DNA from: Nymphaea colorata
Lineage: Eukaryota > Streptophyta > Magnoliopsida > Nymphaeales > Nymphaeaceae
NCBI RefSeq assembly: GCF_008831285.2
Contig: NC_045140.1
Location: 661,528 to 725,527, forward strand
Direction of reading: 5' to 3'
DNA length: 64,000 bases
Part shown: in pieces, positions 23,795-37,894 of the stretch
Layout: every line of letters begins with the position of its first letter
How positions within the stretch are numbered: the stretch's first letter is position 1
Position numbers and translations under genes: made by a program
The notes under the pieces: generated by a model
The model's database searches: none
The model's input: only the letters and a program-made list of their open reading frames with translations
Told to the model about the DNA's origin: nothing

Positions 23795-26317
23795 TTGCTT
23801 GGACTGGCTTGGTTCCTCAATCTAGACGTTTAGCGACTGGCCAGCTCATGGGCTTGCCTTGGTGTCACTTTGATCTCCAATGATTAGCCAAATGTAGGGT
23901 TGACCTGAAAACTTATTAGTCATTCACCAACTTGTAGGGACTACTCAAATTAGTTGGTCAATTCTCTCTACTGGTGATGTGGACATGGGCTAGATGACTG
24001 GCCACCATCCAGACCCAGTAGTCTACTGGTAGGGTGACTTATTTGACAAACAAGTTGGAAGATAAAGGATGTTTACGTTACTAAACTTCTATTCACTATT
24101 ACAAAATTTCATTTACAAGCTAACAATACCTAGCAAAATTATTCCGAAGACAAATTATCTTCACGCTCTGGACAAAAGTAACTTTGGCAAAATTGACCAT
24201 CATTTTGGATGAAAATATTTTTGGTGCGTTGTCTGCATTTGGTCCTTCTTTAACTTTGTACAACCTATGTAGATGCTATGACCACTCTTGTGAGTGTCTT
24301 GAGTCTTGACACTTGCCTAACACCCAAATAGTTGTGTCAATGTGATAAAGGTACAGGTTTAATTAGAAAAATGGAACACCTAGTCAATCACATGGTATAA
24401 AACCTTTTGAAAGATGGTAAATAGATATGCATGAACAAACAATCTTGAAATTGTTAAGCATGTAATAATGACCTTTAACAGTTTAACCCATATCGACCTC
24501 CATATTGAAAGAGGAGTAACAAGAAACTAGAGAGGAGCAAATCTTTAGTATGGACCCTACTTTGTGTTAATCATGTTTGCAACAAATCATTTATTAACTC
24601 TAGAATGCTTATGTCTCTCTTGATTTCATCTATGTACATGAGCTTGATGTGCAGCTGAACTTAAGCCTTACGTTCAGGTCACTTAACTGCTTTTGCAAGT
24701 TTTTGCTGCAATTATTTGCTTTCTTAATAAAAAAGCAGAAAAATTGGAAGCATTTAATCAAATTTTCTACCTCATCTTGCAAACTGTTACATAATAAATG
24801 CAAAATTAATTTTGTCTTCAACTGATTGTGGTGCTTAATTGGTGACCTCTTATCTTTTTTTTTTTTTTTTTTTTGCCCTTTTTTACAGGTCCAGAATGTA
24901 ATTGAAAAGCCACAAAATGATCATTTGCCTTTACTTGAAGCAAGCCGGTTAGACTTCTCAATTTCAACTAATAATTTTTGCAATTGACAAGCTGAATGTA
25001 TTGGCTTCTCATGGTTCCTGCATTCTGGATAATGCTCATGATAATTGTGTCTGTCTTTCTCATGTACACACACACATAAACACACCACCACCCCACACAC
25101 AAACAGGAGTATGTGAATTTACAATTTTACATTCATGGGTGTTGATTGTGTTGTTTCTCACTTCGTAGCCTTTAAACACGGGAGGTTGAATTTGATAATG
25201 GTGTTCTAATAATGGGCATAAATGGCTTAAGTAATCCACTAATCCGGCTAGTCCATCTCTCATCATTTATCTTCTGGATTAGTAATAGTATTTTTTGTGG
25301 CCCTTGAACTGCTATACTATTCGTTTTGTCTTTTTCATCTTACAATATGAAGATTCTGGATTATCGACTTTAACTGTAGGGGTAACATTTCTAGTCACCA
25401 TAACTGTCAGTTTTTTTTTTGTTCAATAAAAAAATGTGAAAATGTTCTTTTTTCCAGTTTAAATTGATAAATCCATTTGTCATGTTCTATTTTGTAGGGG
25501 ACATTTATTAGTTATTTTATGCACATACTTTTATGAAACAAAGATCACTAAGCTGTTGTGCTCTAAACTATGATTCATAGTAAACCATTCTATGATTAAG
25601 ATTGATACGCACATCTGCAGGAATAGATATGCACCACATACATCATCGACCATGCTGTCTTCTAGGACCAAAAATGACCTAAACAAAGGGGTGTAGATCA
25701 ATGCATCCACAGATACACCAACGCATGCTTGTTAAACATGTGAACCATGAGAAACAATTGGCTGTTGATCAAGCTGATAAGATGACTTATAACCAGTCAC
25801 AATGGGAGAAAGGGTACACTATTACTTGGAAAGTAAAAAAATTAATCTTTTACTTTTAATGTGGCAGGATGGAAACCATCTGAGCAGGTGGCTTACGATG
25901 GTCTTCATGAGCTTTTATGAGTGTAGTTCTCATGTACTACGAGCTCCCGTTTATCTGCCTATGTATACACATACATATGGCGCGCGGGTGGGGGGGGGGG
26001 GGAGAGAGAGAGAGAGAGATTTCCAGTATTAGTTGTACAAAATTCTGACAGTACCTTTTTAGCTTGCTCCTTGGCTATTTTGTGTTATTGTATGTGCCGC
26101 ACAAACACACAAGACATGTTTTTCAAGTGCAAAGTCACATATGTTCAAACTTGTTGGTTGACCTCTTCTTTATGTTAGCAGGCTATGCAACATGGACATT
26201 CTATCGCATGTACAGCAAGTCATTTGCTTTGCTTTTCATGACAGCAAGCTTCTTATGGAAACATGTCAAGAAGCAAAAAATCTGCGGAAGATAGTTACCT
26301 TGTTTTATCTGGACTAG
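18039..26317 (+). CDS. Conserved plant Rossmann/SLOG-like protein, probably organelle-targeted
   Basis: Six exons are modelled: 18039-18222, 19776-19966, 22191-22307, 22395-22544, 24889-24947 and 26182-26317 (278 aa). All joins keep frame, including an Arg codon split CG|G between exons 5 and 6. The first about 60 residues are Ser/Arg/hydrophobic and low in acidic residues, like a transit peptide. The core has GPRAIGFFGTRNMGFMHQ, a glycine-rich nucleotide-binding-like loop, then TSGASGTNAAVIRGAL, reminiscent of the TSGGARGID loop of DprA/SLOG proteins. A conserved end follows: EASRLCNMDILSHVQQ, then FHDSKLL, then KIVTLFYLD and stop. I recognise this as a widely conserved plant protein, but its reaction is unknown to me and the SLOG link is inference. 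An alternative exon 1/2 join (18218/19796) is also in frame and gives 270 aa. Introns hold (TA)n and other repeats. Confidence 0.75.
22940..23300. repeat. Intronic AATCCA/GATCC-rich decayed element
   Basis: The intron between exons 4 and 5 of the Rossmann-like gene holds a stretch repeating GGATTGGATATATCCAA, AATCCAAATCCGAG and GATCC-containing words. Sequence of the same style recurs at about 60890-61030. It looks like a dispersed decayed repeat. Confidence 0.3.
23750..23791. repeat. (TA)n microsatellite, intronic
   Basis: About 21 TA units in intron 4 of the Rossmann-like gene. Confidence 0.95.
25989..26021. repeat. G-run followed by (GA)n, intronic
   Basis: A GGTGGGG lead and an uninterrupted run of about 13 G are followed by (GA)8-9. 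The tract ends about 160 bp before the last exon of the Rossmann-like gene. Confidence 0.9.
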
Positions 26318-29300
26318 TTTGATTAGAAGATTATAAGAAGGACAGCAAGCAGTGAGGGTTCTATCCTTGGAAAGCTAATAGTCTTTCTGGTTAGCTGGTG
26401 CTCTATTCAAGGCTACTTGAATCATTTGGATTTTGCTATCATGTTCTCATTCTTTGCCATTGTCCACATTTCCCATTTATATTGCTTAATAAAGGTATAC
26501 CTGTTCTTGTCGCTCTGGATCTCCTGACTCATAGGCATTGGCGTGCATGTAGAGAGAATTTTGATTCGTTGTTACTGCACATAGTGCATACATTTTACGA
26601 CAACAAACCTATATGGACCGTGGAGCAACTTTAACTATGTCATGCTTTGAATCTTCATTTCTGGTTTAAAACCTGGAAAAGAGGCGCTATCCTGCTGATG
26701 CAAGACTCTCTCCAGCTTCCTGCTGGTGCATGCTGAAAGCTACGGGATGAAGTTGGCCTATTTACTGCATCAAGGGCGGGCCATTGCCATTGGCATTGGA
26801 AATGGGGAAAGCGAGCGACGGTGTATACTTTGTACTTATTAAAGGTAAAGAAGTGCAACATACAGGAACAGCACGGATGGATCACCTTCTTTTTCCTTAA
26901 TCCTGTCCAATTGTTCTGATATCCTTTCATGCAAATTGTGTTGTTAAGCTTGTTTAATGCTCATTATATTCATATTAGCAATCTCAAGCCCATTTCATTT
27001 TTTTTGTTTTCGTTTTTTTTTTTCACTGCATAGGCATAAATTTATTTGCAATAAGGAACCGTTGGAATCAGACAGAGATCAAATTGTATGAGGAATCAAA
27101 ATCTAAGATTTCATATTCTTTGAAATTAGGTCCTCATAAAATCAAATCCTCGCATCAGATGTTGGGTTTTTTTTTTTCGGACATTTAGATTTGGAAAATC
27201 TGACATCATTTGAGGTCAGAATTTTCAGGCATCTAGTTTTTTTTTTTTTCATTATACGCTTATTAGCTAGCTAACAAGTCTTTACCATTACATACACTTA
27301 TGCGAATACATAAATATGCAAATCATGCCTACACAATTATGAAGGATATTGTTATTTCTCGGAAGTTAGGGTGCTATTGAACTAAACGCTGATTGGGTAT
27401 CTGACAAAACCACCGTCAATTTGTCTATGAAACCTAAACAGATAACTGGATTGGAATTGCAATTGGAAATTCACATTGAGTTGGACTTTGATTTGCATGA
27501 GTATCTGAATCATTCATTCAGATGTTAACTTCATCACCCAAAGTGGGTTTTCAAATTCATACTCAAATGTTTGATTCCCTAGATATTGCTAGCGCAGCCA
27601 ATGCCGATGAACCTGCAACTGACCAATGCTTGGAGAACTGATATCTTGCAATGTAGTTGCACAAAAATGTGCATCCTCAAAATACTAAATTCGCAGGTTT
27701 TTAAAATTTGAAGCGTATGGATGTGATCTGCCTATGGGTTTACTTGACTACAAAAATTCAGGAATCTGAAGCTGTCGATTTTCTTGGTTATAAAATCTTC
27801 TTTATTCATTGGGAACAAGTGATCTAAGAGTGAATAAGTTGTGAAGTTTGAATGCATGATTAATGGTTTTAAAGGGCTTCAATAATCGACTTCTCAAATG
27901 TAACGATGCACTTATCATGCTAATCTATATTTGAAGAAATCCTCGTCCCCAGGTGATCTGCTTATTATTTCAATTTCTTTTTGGTAGATCACCGGTAAAG
28001 AGTGGGGTTAGTGTGTTTGGAGATGAACAACACAATCTGCTTTCGTCAAATCGTCTCTAGAGTTGGAAAAAAAAAAATAAAAAAAGCAAGAAAAGCCAAA
28101 TCATTCTTTTAGCCGATACAACTTACATTAACATTTACGTTAATATAATACATGAGTAATATGACATAAGTGAACCAAGCCGCAACACGCTTTTTGTGGA
28201 ATTTGGATCCAGATTTTCTTGTGTTGCGGAGGTGAGAAGCTTTTTGGGGCGTAAAAGTTTCTTGTCATGTTTTTGACATCTTTTCAAATAGGCCAACACT
28301 TGACAAAAGAGTCGGCAAGAAGTAGATTTCCACATTGTGCTTACTGATTTCACTCAGTGGTGTAGTCGGCAGCAGCAATCTACCACAACCGTTGTCCACA
28401 TCGTGTCGGTGGCCTGATCGGTTGCTATCTTTCTGGGTAAGGTTTGTCAGAATGCATAGTTCAAGTAAATGTGAAAACTATAATGATAGTTCATGAAAAT
28501 AATTTACATGTACTGTCTTCTCTTCTATACGTAATAAAGCAATTACGCTATCAACTTACATAGTGTTCTCGTTTCTAGTTTATCATGTTATATGACACGA
28601 GAGAGAGAGAGAGAGAGAGAGAGTATCTATATGTTTATTCAAGCATCTTGTTGAGATCATTTTCAGAACCTACAGATTTAATGCATCTCCATTGTTGGGA
28701 TAGTGTAAAACAACTTGAGTTCAATCTTTTTTAAGTTAAATGTTGGATAATAAATCTTTAATTGACAGTGTACAGATGCATAAGAGAAATGAATTTAATA
28801 GATTCCATTTCTACGCTAGTTTTATCTCACTCTCCGTCTCTAATAATTGTCACTAATTCTTTTTACAACGTAGTCTATGAATGTGATACGTACACTCAAA
28901 GAAATGTAAATATGTAAAATTCAACATTCTAAGAAACTATAAAATTTTAAAACCAAGGATATTAATTACTTTATTGTCTCTAAAAGTCATCATGTATGTC
29001 CAGAAAGCGTAACTATTTGTTTAACAAAATCCAAAAAAGTATAAGGTGTGATAAAACCAGCCGGGACTTGTTTAAGTTTTGTCTTGCATATATCTAAACT
29101 TTTTTTTGGCTTGTAAAGTCCAGTAAACAAATAATGTTGTCACGGTTTTTTAATGCTATGCTTTTAAACAATATCGATTATTAAATTTTTAGTTTATGTA
29201 ACTGAACATTTACTAAAAGCATTTACCGACTACGGCTATTTATTTCAGAAAAAGGTTCAATATAACTTTCTTGTGTTTAAGAAAAGTGAATTAGTATTTA

Positions 29301-29780
29301 TAAAATTATAAATAATTGCTTGAGTGTACAACATAATTCACGCGCATGATTTACGAATGAAAAACGTTATAATATAAGTGAAAATGATTTATCATAAACC
29401 TATATTTTTAAGACAATTTTTGAGCAATTTCATACCACAAATATCCTTTTTTTTTTTAGTTTCTGATTTACAATCACATTTACAGAAAAATTTCAAATGC
29501 TGAGGAAAATGACAATAGAATGCTCATCGCAAAAGCCATTCTATCTAACTAGTTTTTTTTTAAATATAATTATGTGTTTTTTCCTTAAGTGAATTATTAT
29601 TATGAAGTTAAAATATTGTTTATAAACTTTCCAAATCAAGGGCTTCATTTTAAATAAAACAAAGGTCGAGTAGTCCTTCATAAATTCCCTTGTTTTTAAG
29701 GGAAAAGAAAAGTTCCATAACTTCCATTGCCAATCCTGTTTCAGGTTGGCGGGTGACATACACCTAACCTCATAAACGGA
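26318..29780. other. Intergenic: 3' flank of the Rossmann-like gene to the BIO2 promoter
   Basis: No gene is supported. The region contains poly-T runs (about 27000-27025, 27169-27180, 27238-27250), a (GA)n at 28599-28623, and AT-rich sequence. Short frames (for example - strand 28135-28353) have no recognisable protein character. Confidence 0.5.
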
Positions 29781-29786
29781 GACAAC

Positions 29787-29809
29787 GAGAGAGAGAGAGA
29801 GAGAGAGAG
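29787..29809 (+). promoter_or_regulatory. (GA)n in the BIO2 promoter/leader
   Basis: About 12 GA units lie 230 bp upstream of the BIO2 start codon. A matching (CT)n sits just inside intron 1 (30254-30284). Confidence 0.4.
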
Positions 29810-30036
29810 GAAGGGGGAGTTCTTTTTGGTCAAGTCGGTGCAGAGGTTGTCTGGTCTAACACTGCACCAGCCACCGTGTGTCTGAGGGCCCGATTTAGTT
29901 GAGGCTTCTGCCGAAAGGTCGCAGCCCTCCTCTACTCTCTGTTCACTCCAATTCTCCTTCCGAAGAAGCAGCGCCAGCTGTTTTAGCCACCAAAACCCCT
30001 ACACACACTTCCCTGTTATTTTGGAGGAAAGAAGAC

Positions 30037-30249
30037 ATGTTCCTCACAAGATCTCTTCGTCTCTGCCCACTTCCATTGGTATCACATTCTTCTTTGGTTG
30101 CTTCTTTTTCTTCTTCTGCTGCCGCAGTGGAAGCCGAAAGAGCCATAAGAGAAGGGCCCAGAAGCGACTGGACCAGAGGATCCATTCGAGATATTTATGA
30201 CTCCCCACTTCTGGATTTGATCTTCCATGGCGTAAGACAACCTTCTTTT

Positions 30250-30286
<37 letters not shown>

Positions 30287-33200
30287 GTTCAAGCGCAAAT
30301 GCTTCCCGTATGTGATCGTGAATTCGTTCGTTAATAACAATGCTTGAGATTCTTACTTTTGTTAATTACCTTTGACTTTTTTTTCTATTTTCTATTTTTA
30401 TTGCTCAACTGTTGGAATGTCTTCGATTTCAAGCATCTTTTTGGGTTCTCTTTGTGTATGTGAGTGTGTCCATATTTTTCGTCTAGCATTTGTTCACTTC
30501 ATCAAGTATCTCTACTGTGACTGGAATTCGTCGTTCTTCCATTCTGGTATTGTTTTTTTTTTTAAGCTGTGATCTTTGCCATACTTTTGCTTATAGGTAC
30601 TTACCTATAGTGAATAGGACATCAAAGCTACTTAATGAGGGAAGATAATCAGGGTTTCAAAAAAAAGTTAGTTTCTCCTTGGTGCTTTTCTCTGTTCCTG
30701 CTTGCCTATGAACGTAAAACTGCTACTGTAAATGGTGCCTTTCTATTGAAAAGGAATACTCTTGTAGGGAGTAGGGGCCACGCTCGCAAGCTTCTGATTT
30801 GTTAAACAATGCTGCAATTCTATTACTGTATAATTCTATTACAGTGTTTAAGGTCTTCCACAGTTATTACACCTTACAGTATCCGCAAAACACTGCAGCT
30901 GCTTAATTTTTGTATTTCTTTCCCTTCTTTTGGACTTTTTATGTGCTGATGTGACCTTGCAAACAACCTTTTGAGATTTACGAGTAAAATAAACCGTTTT
31001 AGATTATTGCAAGGCTCTCCATCAGGAAAATCTCCACAAGAAATTTGTATGTTGCACGGAACAACTGTGGGCCCTATGTTCTTATTCCTGTCAAAAAGGG
31101 GCACTTATAAAAAATTATTCATGTGATTGAGATCATGATAACAAAAGCTAAAAACTGTTGAGATGTAAAGAATCTTGGTAGGCAACTTTTTTAAAATTGT
31201 AAAAACATATCCTTCGATCTTCCTTCCTGTTGTTTTTCTAGTTTGGGGTTTCTTTGAGGAGTTAAATTATGACAACATTTTCTGATGCAGTTTCTCTGAG
31301 TTGGTTTCTCTAGTCATTTTTCCTTATTTGATGTGAACAAGTGAAAAATGGTGCATGTACAAAGATTTGATGCTTATTTCTTATCTTTTGTTTATTCTAG
31401 TATCTAATAAAGATGCAATCATGTTAGCCCTTCCTGTTGTCAACCTTTGTACATGAAACATTTTATCTTTCTCATGTAGCACCAAAATTTTTTTATAGTT
31501 AGCGGCAGAAGCTTACGTGTCGATTAGACGTATTGAGCTAAACCTTTTCTGAGATGCAGATCTAGTATTTCATTTATTTTACAGCACAATGGTGAATGTT
31601 TTGGAATGTTTATTGAAAAAAAAAATCCTTGGATAATGGATATTTCAACTGCAGAATGACATTCATTTGACATGAAATTCATACTGCAGGCACAAGTCCA
31701 CCGTCAAACACACAATTTCAGGGAAGTACAACAATGCACCTTACTTTCTATTAAGACAGGTGGGTGCAGTGAAGATTGTGCGTATTGTCCACAGTCTTCT
31801 AAGTATGACACGGGGGTGAAAGGTCAAAGGCTTATGGACAAAGACGCAGTCTTGAAAGCTGCAAAGGAGGTAAATCATTTTTGTGCATTTTAGTTTTGCT
31901 GTGGACGTGCAAGTAGTTTTATATTTGCTTTAGATAGGTACGGGGACATGTTATTGTACTTGGCCTCATATACTTCAACTTTCTGCAAACCAATGAACTA
32001 GAACTACTAAAGCTCCGTATGCTATATGTTCCTAGTGAAAGGTGATATATACTTCCACAAAACAACGAAAAGGTCCCTGTTATTACAGTAAGGATTAATC
32101 CTGCCCACCAAATTATTTTAGTCAGATAATCACTTATCAAATGTTTTTTGTACAGAAATAAAGGCCACTTGCTGGTATATCATCAAATTAATTCACACAC
32201 ATACACATAGAAATTGGTATTTGCCAGGCAGTTTATGTGTCAGGCATATCCGAACACCTTTATTTATATGGTTTTACACGTTCATGGTTGTGGTTAATTT
32301 AATGGAATATATATATGTTAATTGAGTGCAGAGCTAGAAACTTAAGTCAAGGGGTGGGGCACAAGAACATGGTGAATTGTTAATAAAAAAGCTAAAAAAA
32401 ATACTATTTAATTGAAACACAAAATTAGTTTGGGCTGTTTAATTAAAAGGTGTATAAGAATTTGTGAACACTATAATTGGTCTGTACAGTAATAAACTTT
32501 TAGTAACTTGATCCGGTTTTGCTTCTTGGCCACATAGAATTTCCTTAGTTAATATGTGGGCCTAGAGTACTCCCTCTTTCATTTTAGTTACAATTTTTTA
32601 ATATTCATTATTTTCTAGTACTTTTTGTCATTATTTTCTCTTCAGTTTCTGTCAGTAGGCTACTTGGTGAGAGAATCAAGAGAATTTTTTTTTTCTCTTT
32701 TTCTATCCAGGGAGGACACTTGAATGTGATGGCCAGTTCCAGGGGCACAACCGGGTTGTGCACATGTTACCCCACACCATAGACCTGGTTGAGCAACTAA
32801 AACTCAACGACTTATAATGACACCAACAAACTTGAAGGTTAAAAATCCGTCTTCTTGTAAAATCTATTCAAAGTTTCAAACCATTGTCCTAATATGGTTG
32901 TGCGGTTTTCATTGGCGAGTTTTTCTGTTGACCGAACTTTTCATACCATCGAGACTTTCTCTCTTTTTCTCCTTCCTTATTTTGCATTCAGCCTTTTTTA
33001 TTAACTTTAGGAAATTAGGAGGATCTATTTGTTTCCAAAATCTGTGATGCACCGTTATATAATATGTTCTGTATACTTAGCATGTTACCAGAAAGTAGAT
33101 GCTTGAAACAAATCACAGTCACTGTTTCAACAGACCGCTGGGGCATTAATCTGAGCATTGTCTATGATATCATGGATGTGAAATTTTGTTGTACACTGAG

Positions 33201-36200
33201 GATTTTCTCTAATTGTACAATAAAGTCTGTTGTTTGTGTAGCCTATGTATTTATTTCTTATAACTTAATTTTCTCCTATTTGGTTTATTGCAGGCAAAAG
33301 AGGCTGGTAGTACACGTTTCTGTATGGGAGCAGCTTGGAGGGACACTTTGGGTAGAAAGACCAACTTTAACCAAATTCTTGAATATGTGAAAGAAATAAG
33401 GTATGCAAACCTTTGCTCTGGAACTATAATATACTAAAGTTAGTGCTCTTGTCCAATTGGTGTTCAGTGAATGTACAGAGAGATATCTTTAATAGGATCA
33501 TCTTGTTGGCCTCCAATATGAACAATGTTTTGTCATGTCTATCATCGCCTTCATTTAATGTTTCTCTGCACTGAAGGTCAAGACTATCCTTGTGTATAAA
33601 ATGTGTGACTTCAGTTTTTGAACAGCATAACCAATGTCCTATAAATGGCCTGGTTATTTTTCAACCTTTTGTTTTTCTTTCTCTGCGTCATATCAATTCA
33701 CCTTTTTTGCATTTTTCCAGTTGTCAAAATTTTCTGTCTATGAAAGTTTATATCTTAGGACTTTCCCATTGGACAATTGTTTACAGGAATATGGGTATGG
33801 AGGTTTGTTGCACCTTGGGTATGCTAGAGAAGCATCAGGCAGAAGAACTTAAGAAGGCAGGGCTCACATCTTACAATCACAACCTTGATACTTCAAGGGA
33901 ATATTATCCAAAAATCATTACAACAAGATCATATGATGAAAGACTGAAGACTCTAGAGTACGTCCGAGAAGCTGGGATCAGCGTCTGTTCAGGTACTCAA
34001 AAGTCCAACATCAGGGCTATGAGGTCCATGTGCTGATTTTTGACGTGTTAAATTCTGCTTAACAGTTTGGCAGATGCTCTTTGGTTAGCCTGTTCAAGCC
34101 TACCTTTTAGAGTTTTAGTGTAATGATCAACTTTAGTTCCTAGTTCCTGCTTTTCTTTTTGTGACTTCTTAATGAATGGTTGAATTAGGTATGCCAGTCC
34201 GTGTCTGGCATTTAGCCAATGTTTAGAACAACATTTTGCATTGACAAGTGGACATGGCTCATACATCTATTTTCCAAAAGTTTTTGGTATATGTTGGAGA
34301 TCGTTGATTGAAAGGACCTGAATCTCCAAACATGTGAAATTTTAGTCTTGGACTTTTAAGAGATGTTTCAATAGTCTGTTCTATTAGTTATCCTTCTCTT
34401 TAATCTTCCATTTCTTGCCATGAGGTGCCCACTGTCAAGAACTTTTGTGCCCCATGTCTTGCCACAGTAAGCAGTGCTCTCCTGAGGGGCAAGCCTTAAA
34501 ATCTGCAAACTATGAACAGGCTGCAATCCATCTTCATCTCGGTTATCCACATAAGACTACTGTCCATGAGAACGATAAATGCCTAAAAAAGATAGGGCTC
34601 TCAAACAGGTTTGGACATCTTTCGTTTTTTTATATGGAAATAATTTTCTTTTTCAAGAATCTGAACAAGTCATGCAAAAGTATATAAATGACATTACAAT
34701 CTTAGTTTCAAATAGTCTAATAGAAAAATATAGAATGTATTTATTCATCAGCCATACTAATTTTTTTTATATATGTACTGGAATCTTTTTTTTAACATGA
34801 ACCAAAATTTTGAACAGTTTTCTTCAAAAAAAGAAGAATCTCAAAATCGTCTGAGATATTTCACTGCTGAGGAATTACTGAATAAGATCAGTTAGGAAGT
34901 TTTGAACGAAATATAGTCTCGATTCCGTTTTAAGTCTGTCTTGTTGCCTCAGTGATGTCATTGTGAAGAAAACCTTTTTCCAAGTGGATCTTTTCATTAA
35001 AAGAGGAACATTAGCTATAAGGCCAATATGAGTGTCAAATGACTTCACCATGTATTAGTTTTGAAGGGCTGATAGGAGTCCACATGCATGCAACATTAAG
35101 TTACTGAGGTGGTGTTCATCGTATGATGCTGTACTGACAAGTCCTTTCTCTTAGGCTCTGAAATGGTGAAGCTTATATGAAAAACTTACACATAATGAAT
35201 TATGCAATGGAGTAATTTGAATAACGTTTGCTTTGGCACAGTTTCTCTTGTATTGTGCTATGACGTTATTTGTGTTTTACAAGAAAAATGCTTTTAAAGA
35301 ATGAGATATTTTTAACCTGCATTTGCAGGAGGAATAATTGGTCTTGGAGAAGCTGAAGAGGATCGTGTGGGACTGCTTCATACACTAGCAACCCTTCCAA
35401 CTCATCCCGAGAGTGTTCCCATCAATGCTCTGGTTGCTGTGAAGGGCACACCTCTTCAAGAACAGAAGGTACTATATGGTGTTTTATTCTATAATTGGTA
35501 ATTTAGGACGTCAAAATCCTGATGGGAATTTCTTGTTTGGTTGCTTATGTACTGGATATATTAAAAAAAAATCAAGAAAAATACCTCATGTTCAAATTAA
35601 AGTGCATTTTCTACTAGTAGAAAAACTTTATCTAATGCAGTTGAACTTTTCCATTCACTCAGTTGGTATTACCCTATCGATCACAGCCGTTTACTAGAGC
35701 TATCGGCTTGTGTTTTCACAACTTTCTGTTTCATTTACCATAGGATTTCTACTGGATTTCAGGAAAAGTATTCAAAAAAATTGCTGGACACTAGGGCCCT
35801 ACTTGTGTAGCACCATTTTGTAGATTCCATGTTGGAACCATAGTGCTTAACTCATGATATAGCTCACAAGCAGGTCTAAAAAACTGGTTCATCTTTATTC
35901 TAAACTTAAATTGTTGTTCCCGGCAGGACAAGCTTGGTCCTGCATGACTGTTACTTTTATTATTTCTTCTCTAATAGTATGCATATTGTCTTGAATAATT
36001 ATGATTGATCTGTCACGTTTTAAGTGCTAATGTTTTCAAACTGCTCAGCCTGTTGAAATCTGGGAAATGCTTCGGATGATTGCAACTGCTCGTATTGTGA
36101 TGCCTAAGGCAATGGTCCGGTTATCTGCTGGGCGAGTCAAATTTTCTATGCCGGAGCAGGCATTGTGTTTTCTGGCTGGTGCAAATTCCATCTTCACTGG

Positions 36201-36381
36201 AGATAAGTTATTGACCACCCCAAACAATGACTTTGATGCTGACCAATTGATGTTCAAGGTGCTTGGACTCATTCCAAAAGCTCCAAGGTTCTCTAGTGAA
36301 ACAGACTCCTGTGGTTGCAGAGCTAAGGAGACTGAACTTGCTAATCAAAATTCTGAAGAAGCACTATCTGCATCCGGCTGA
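30037..36381 (+). CDS. BIO2: Biotin synthase, mitochondrial
   Basis: Six exons, 30037-30231, 31690-31869, 33294-33400, 33787-33992, 35329-35468 and 36049-36381, join in frame into 386 residues (plant enzymes are about 380). The enzyme is a radical-SAM protein that inserts sulfur into dethiobiotin, the last step of biotin synthesis, in mitochondria. The N-terminus (MFLTRSLRL, then Ser/Ala-rich) is a mitochondrial presequence. Cys91-x3-Cys95-x2-Cys98 ([10 protein letters not shown]) binds the [4Fe-4S]/SAM cluster. Cys135 (RFCMGAAWR), Cys168 (MEVCCTLG), Cys228 ([11 protein letters not shown]) and Arg in RLSAGR (300-305) match the [2Fe-2S] ligands. [12 protein letters not shown] and [12 protein letters not shown] are also conserved. 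All introns are GT-AG. The upstream frame is open but has no earlier ATG. It looks functional. Confidence 0.96.
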
Positions 36382-37894
36382 GAGAAATGTAGTGATTTTT
36401 TTCATTTATTCAAGTGAATCATGTTAGCTGCATTTCGAGAAGTAGCATTGTCTCTCTTAAGGCTCTTGTTGCTTGAACTGATGTATTTACACTTAAATTC
36501 CAGCTGCAAAATTGGGGCCTTTTATATGTGTTTCTTAGTTTATAAAGAATGAAAACTTGAAGAAGGTTGTCTTGATCCATAGTCCGACTTAGGTTATGTA
36601 TGGTACTTGTTGGATGAGCAGAAACTTTACCATTGACCAGACTAATTGCTAGGTTTCTTGAATACCTTGAACCTCACAAGCTAAGTTATTTCATAGCATT
36701 TGACAGAGTTGACGAATTTGCGAACTTCAGAAAATTTTCTGGTGTCATATAAAGCTAATCTTACTTTGTGAGACCTGAATTTAGTATGTTAAGACGAAGA
36801 CGGAAGAACAAGGAACAGTTTGGGATTTTCATGAATCTTTTCTGCCTACCTGGTTCCTCAAACCGAGCTGCAACTTAAGGAAGCATGAACCGGGGAAGCT
36901 TGATCTGACGGTATTTGTGCTCATCTTGAAAGGTAAGTCTCCTTTCTTCAGATATAAACGTCAATCTTTTGATGCTTTCGTAAGTCTTTTTTATTTTTAA
37001 CTTCTTGGGGCCTCATTGCATTAGAACCATCAGCGACATATGGGTTTCAACACCATTTTCTTAGCAAACTTGTCAACAAAGATGTTATTTTTCTTCCTAT
37101 AGGGTAACTTATTTTTCATTTCTCTACTTGGGTGAGAGCTTTTTGGCTCTTTGTGAGCCATATGGCAGTCTCTCTTGGAGCATCTCAATCTCGTCCACAT
37201 GGTTTCAGCACAACTGCAAGTAAGTCTCCACAGGATTCAGTAGCAATTCCATTGCATCAGCCGTCCCTCGGGAAGATACTTGGTTTTCAGATATTATACC
37301 ATTTGCTTTACAGTCGGTGGAAGCCATATGACTTTGATCAGCTTCCACTATCTGTCCTTCCTTTTATGCTCGAGTGGATGAATTTGATCATCAAACCAAG
37401 GCAAGTCTAATGTTAGCAGAGTTCAGACCTAACAGTTCTGATTTGTTCAAACCAACATGCTAGTGACCTTAAATACATATTTCTGGGGCCCTTTTTCTCT
37501 CTCTTCTTTTGAATCTCGGATAAATGCTTTTGCCTAAATAAACAAAGACAGATCTGCCCGATCCAGTGGCGAGATTTAAACTATAAAAGTAACAGACATT
37601 ATAGTGTACAAGAAAAAACCATCTAGTCATAGAGATTGTCGACTGATTTCAAGAAATATATATATATATATATAATATTTATCAATATAGTTATCACATA
37701 ATTTTTATGGATAGGTAACTCTTGATGCTTTGATTACTTTACGTTTGATGTGCTAGAAAAGCTCGTTGAATGTCCGACTGGGAACACACTGCCCAAATGA
37801 AGCTCACCCCCTTCCCTCCTCTTCCTTTTGCCCCATGTGTCCAAGGCTCTGTTGGTGTCTTTTAAGTGGGAATTATATTCCATCAACTATATAC

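Noticed and set aside
29899..30036. Possible 46-codon N-terminal extension of biotin synthase
   Set aside because: The upstream frame is open but begins with TTG and contains no ATG before 30037. The protein from 30037 already has a normal mitochondrial presequence and family length.
33590..34036. 148-codon frame as a separate gene
   Set aside because: Its second part is simply exon 4 of biotin synthase (33787-33992); the first part is intron.
37132..37410. 92-codon + strand frame downstream of BIO2
   Set aside because: It begins with GTG, has no recognisable motif, no supporting splice structure and no coding-like neighbours. It remains possible but unsupported.
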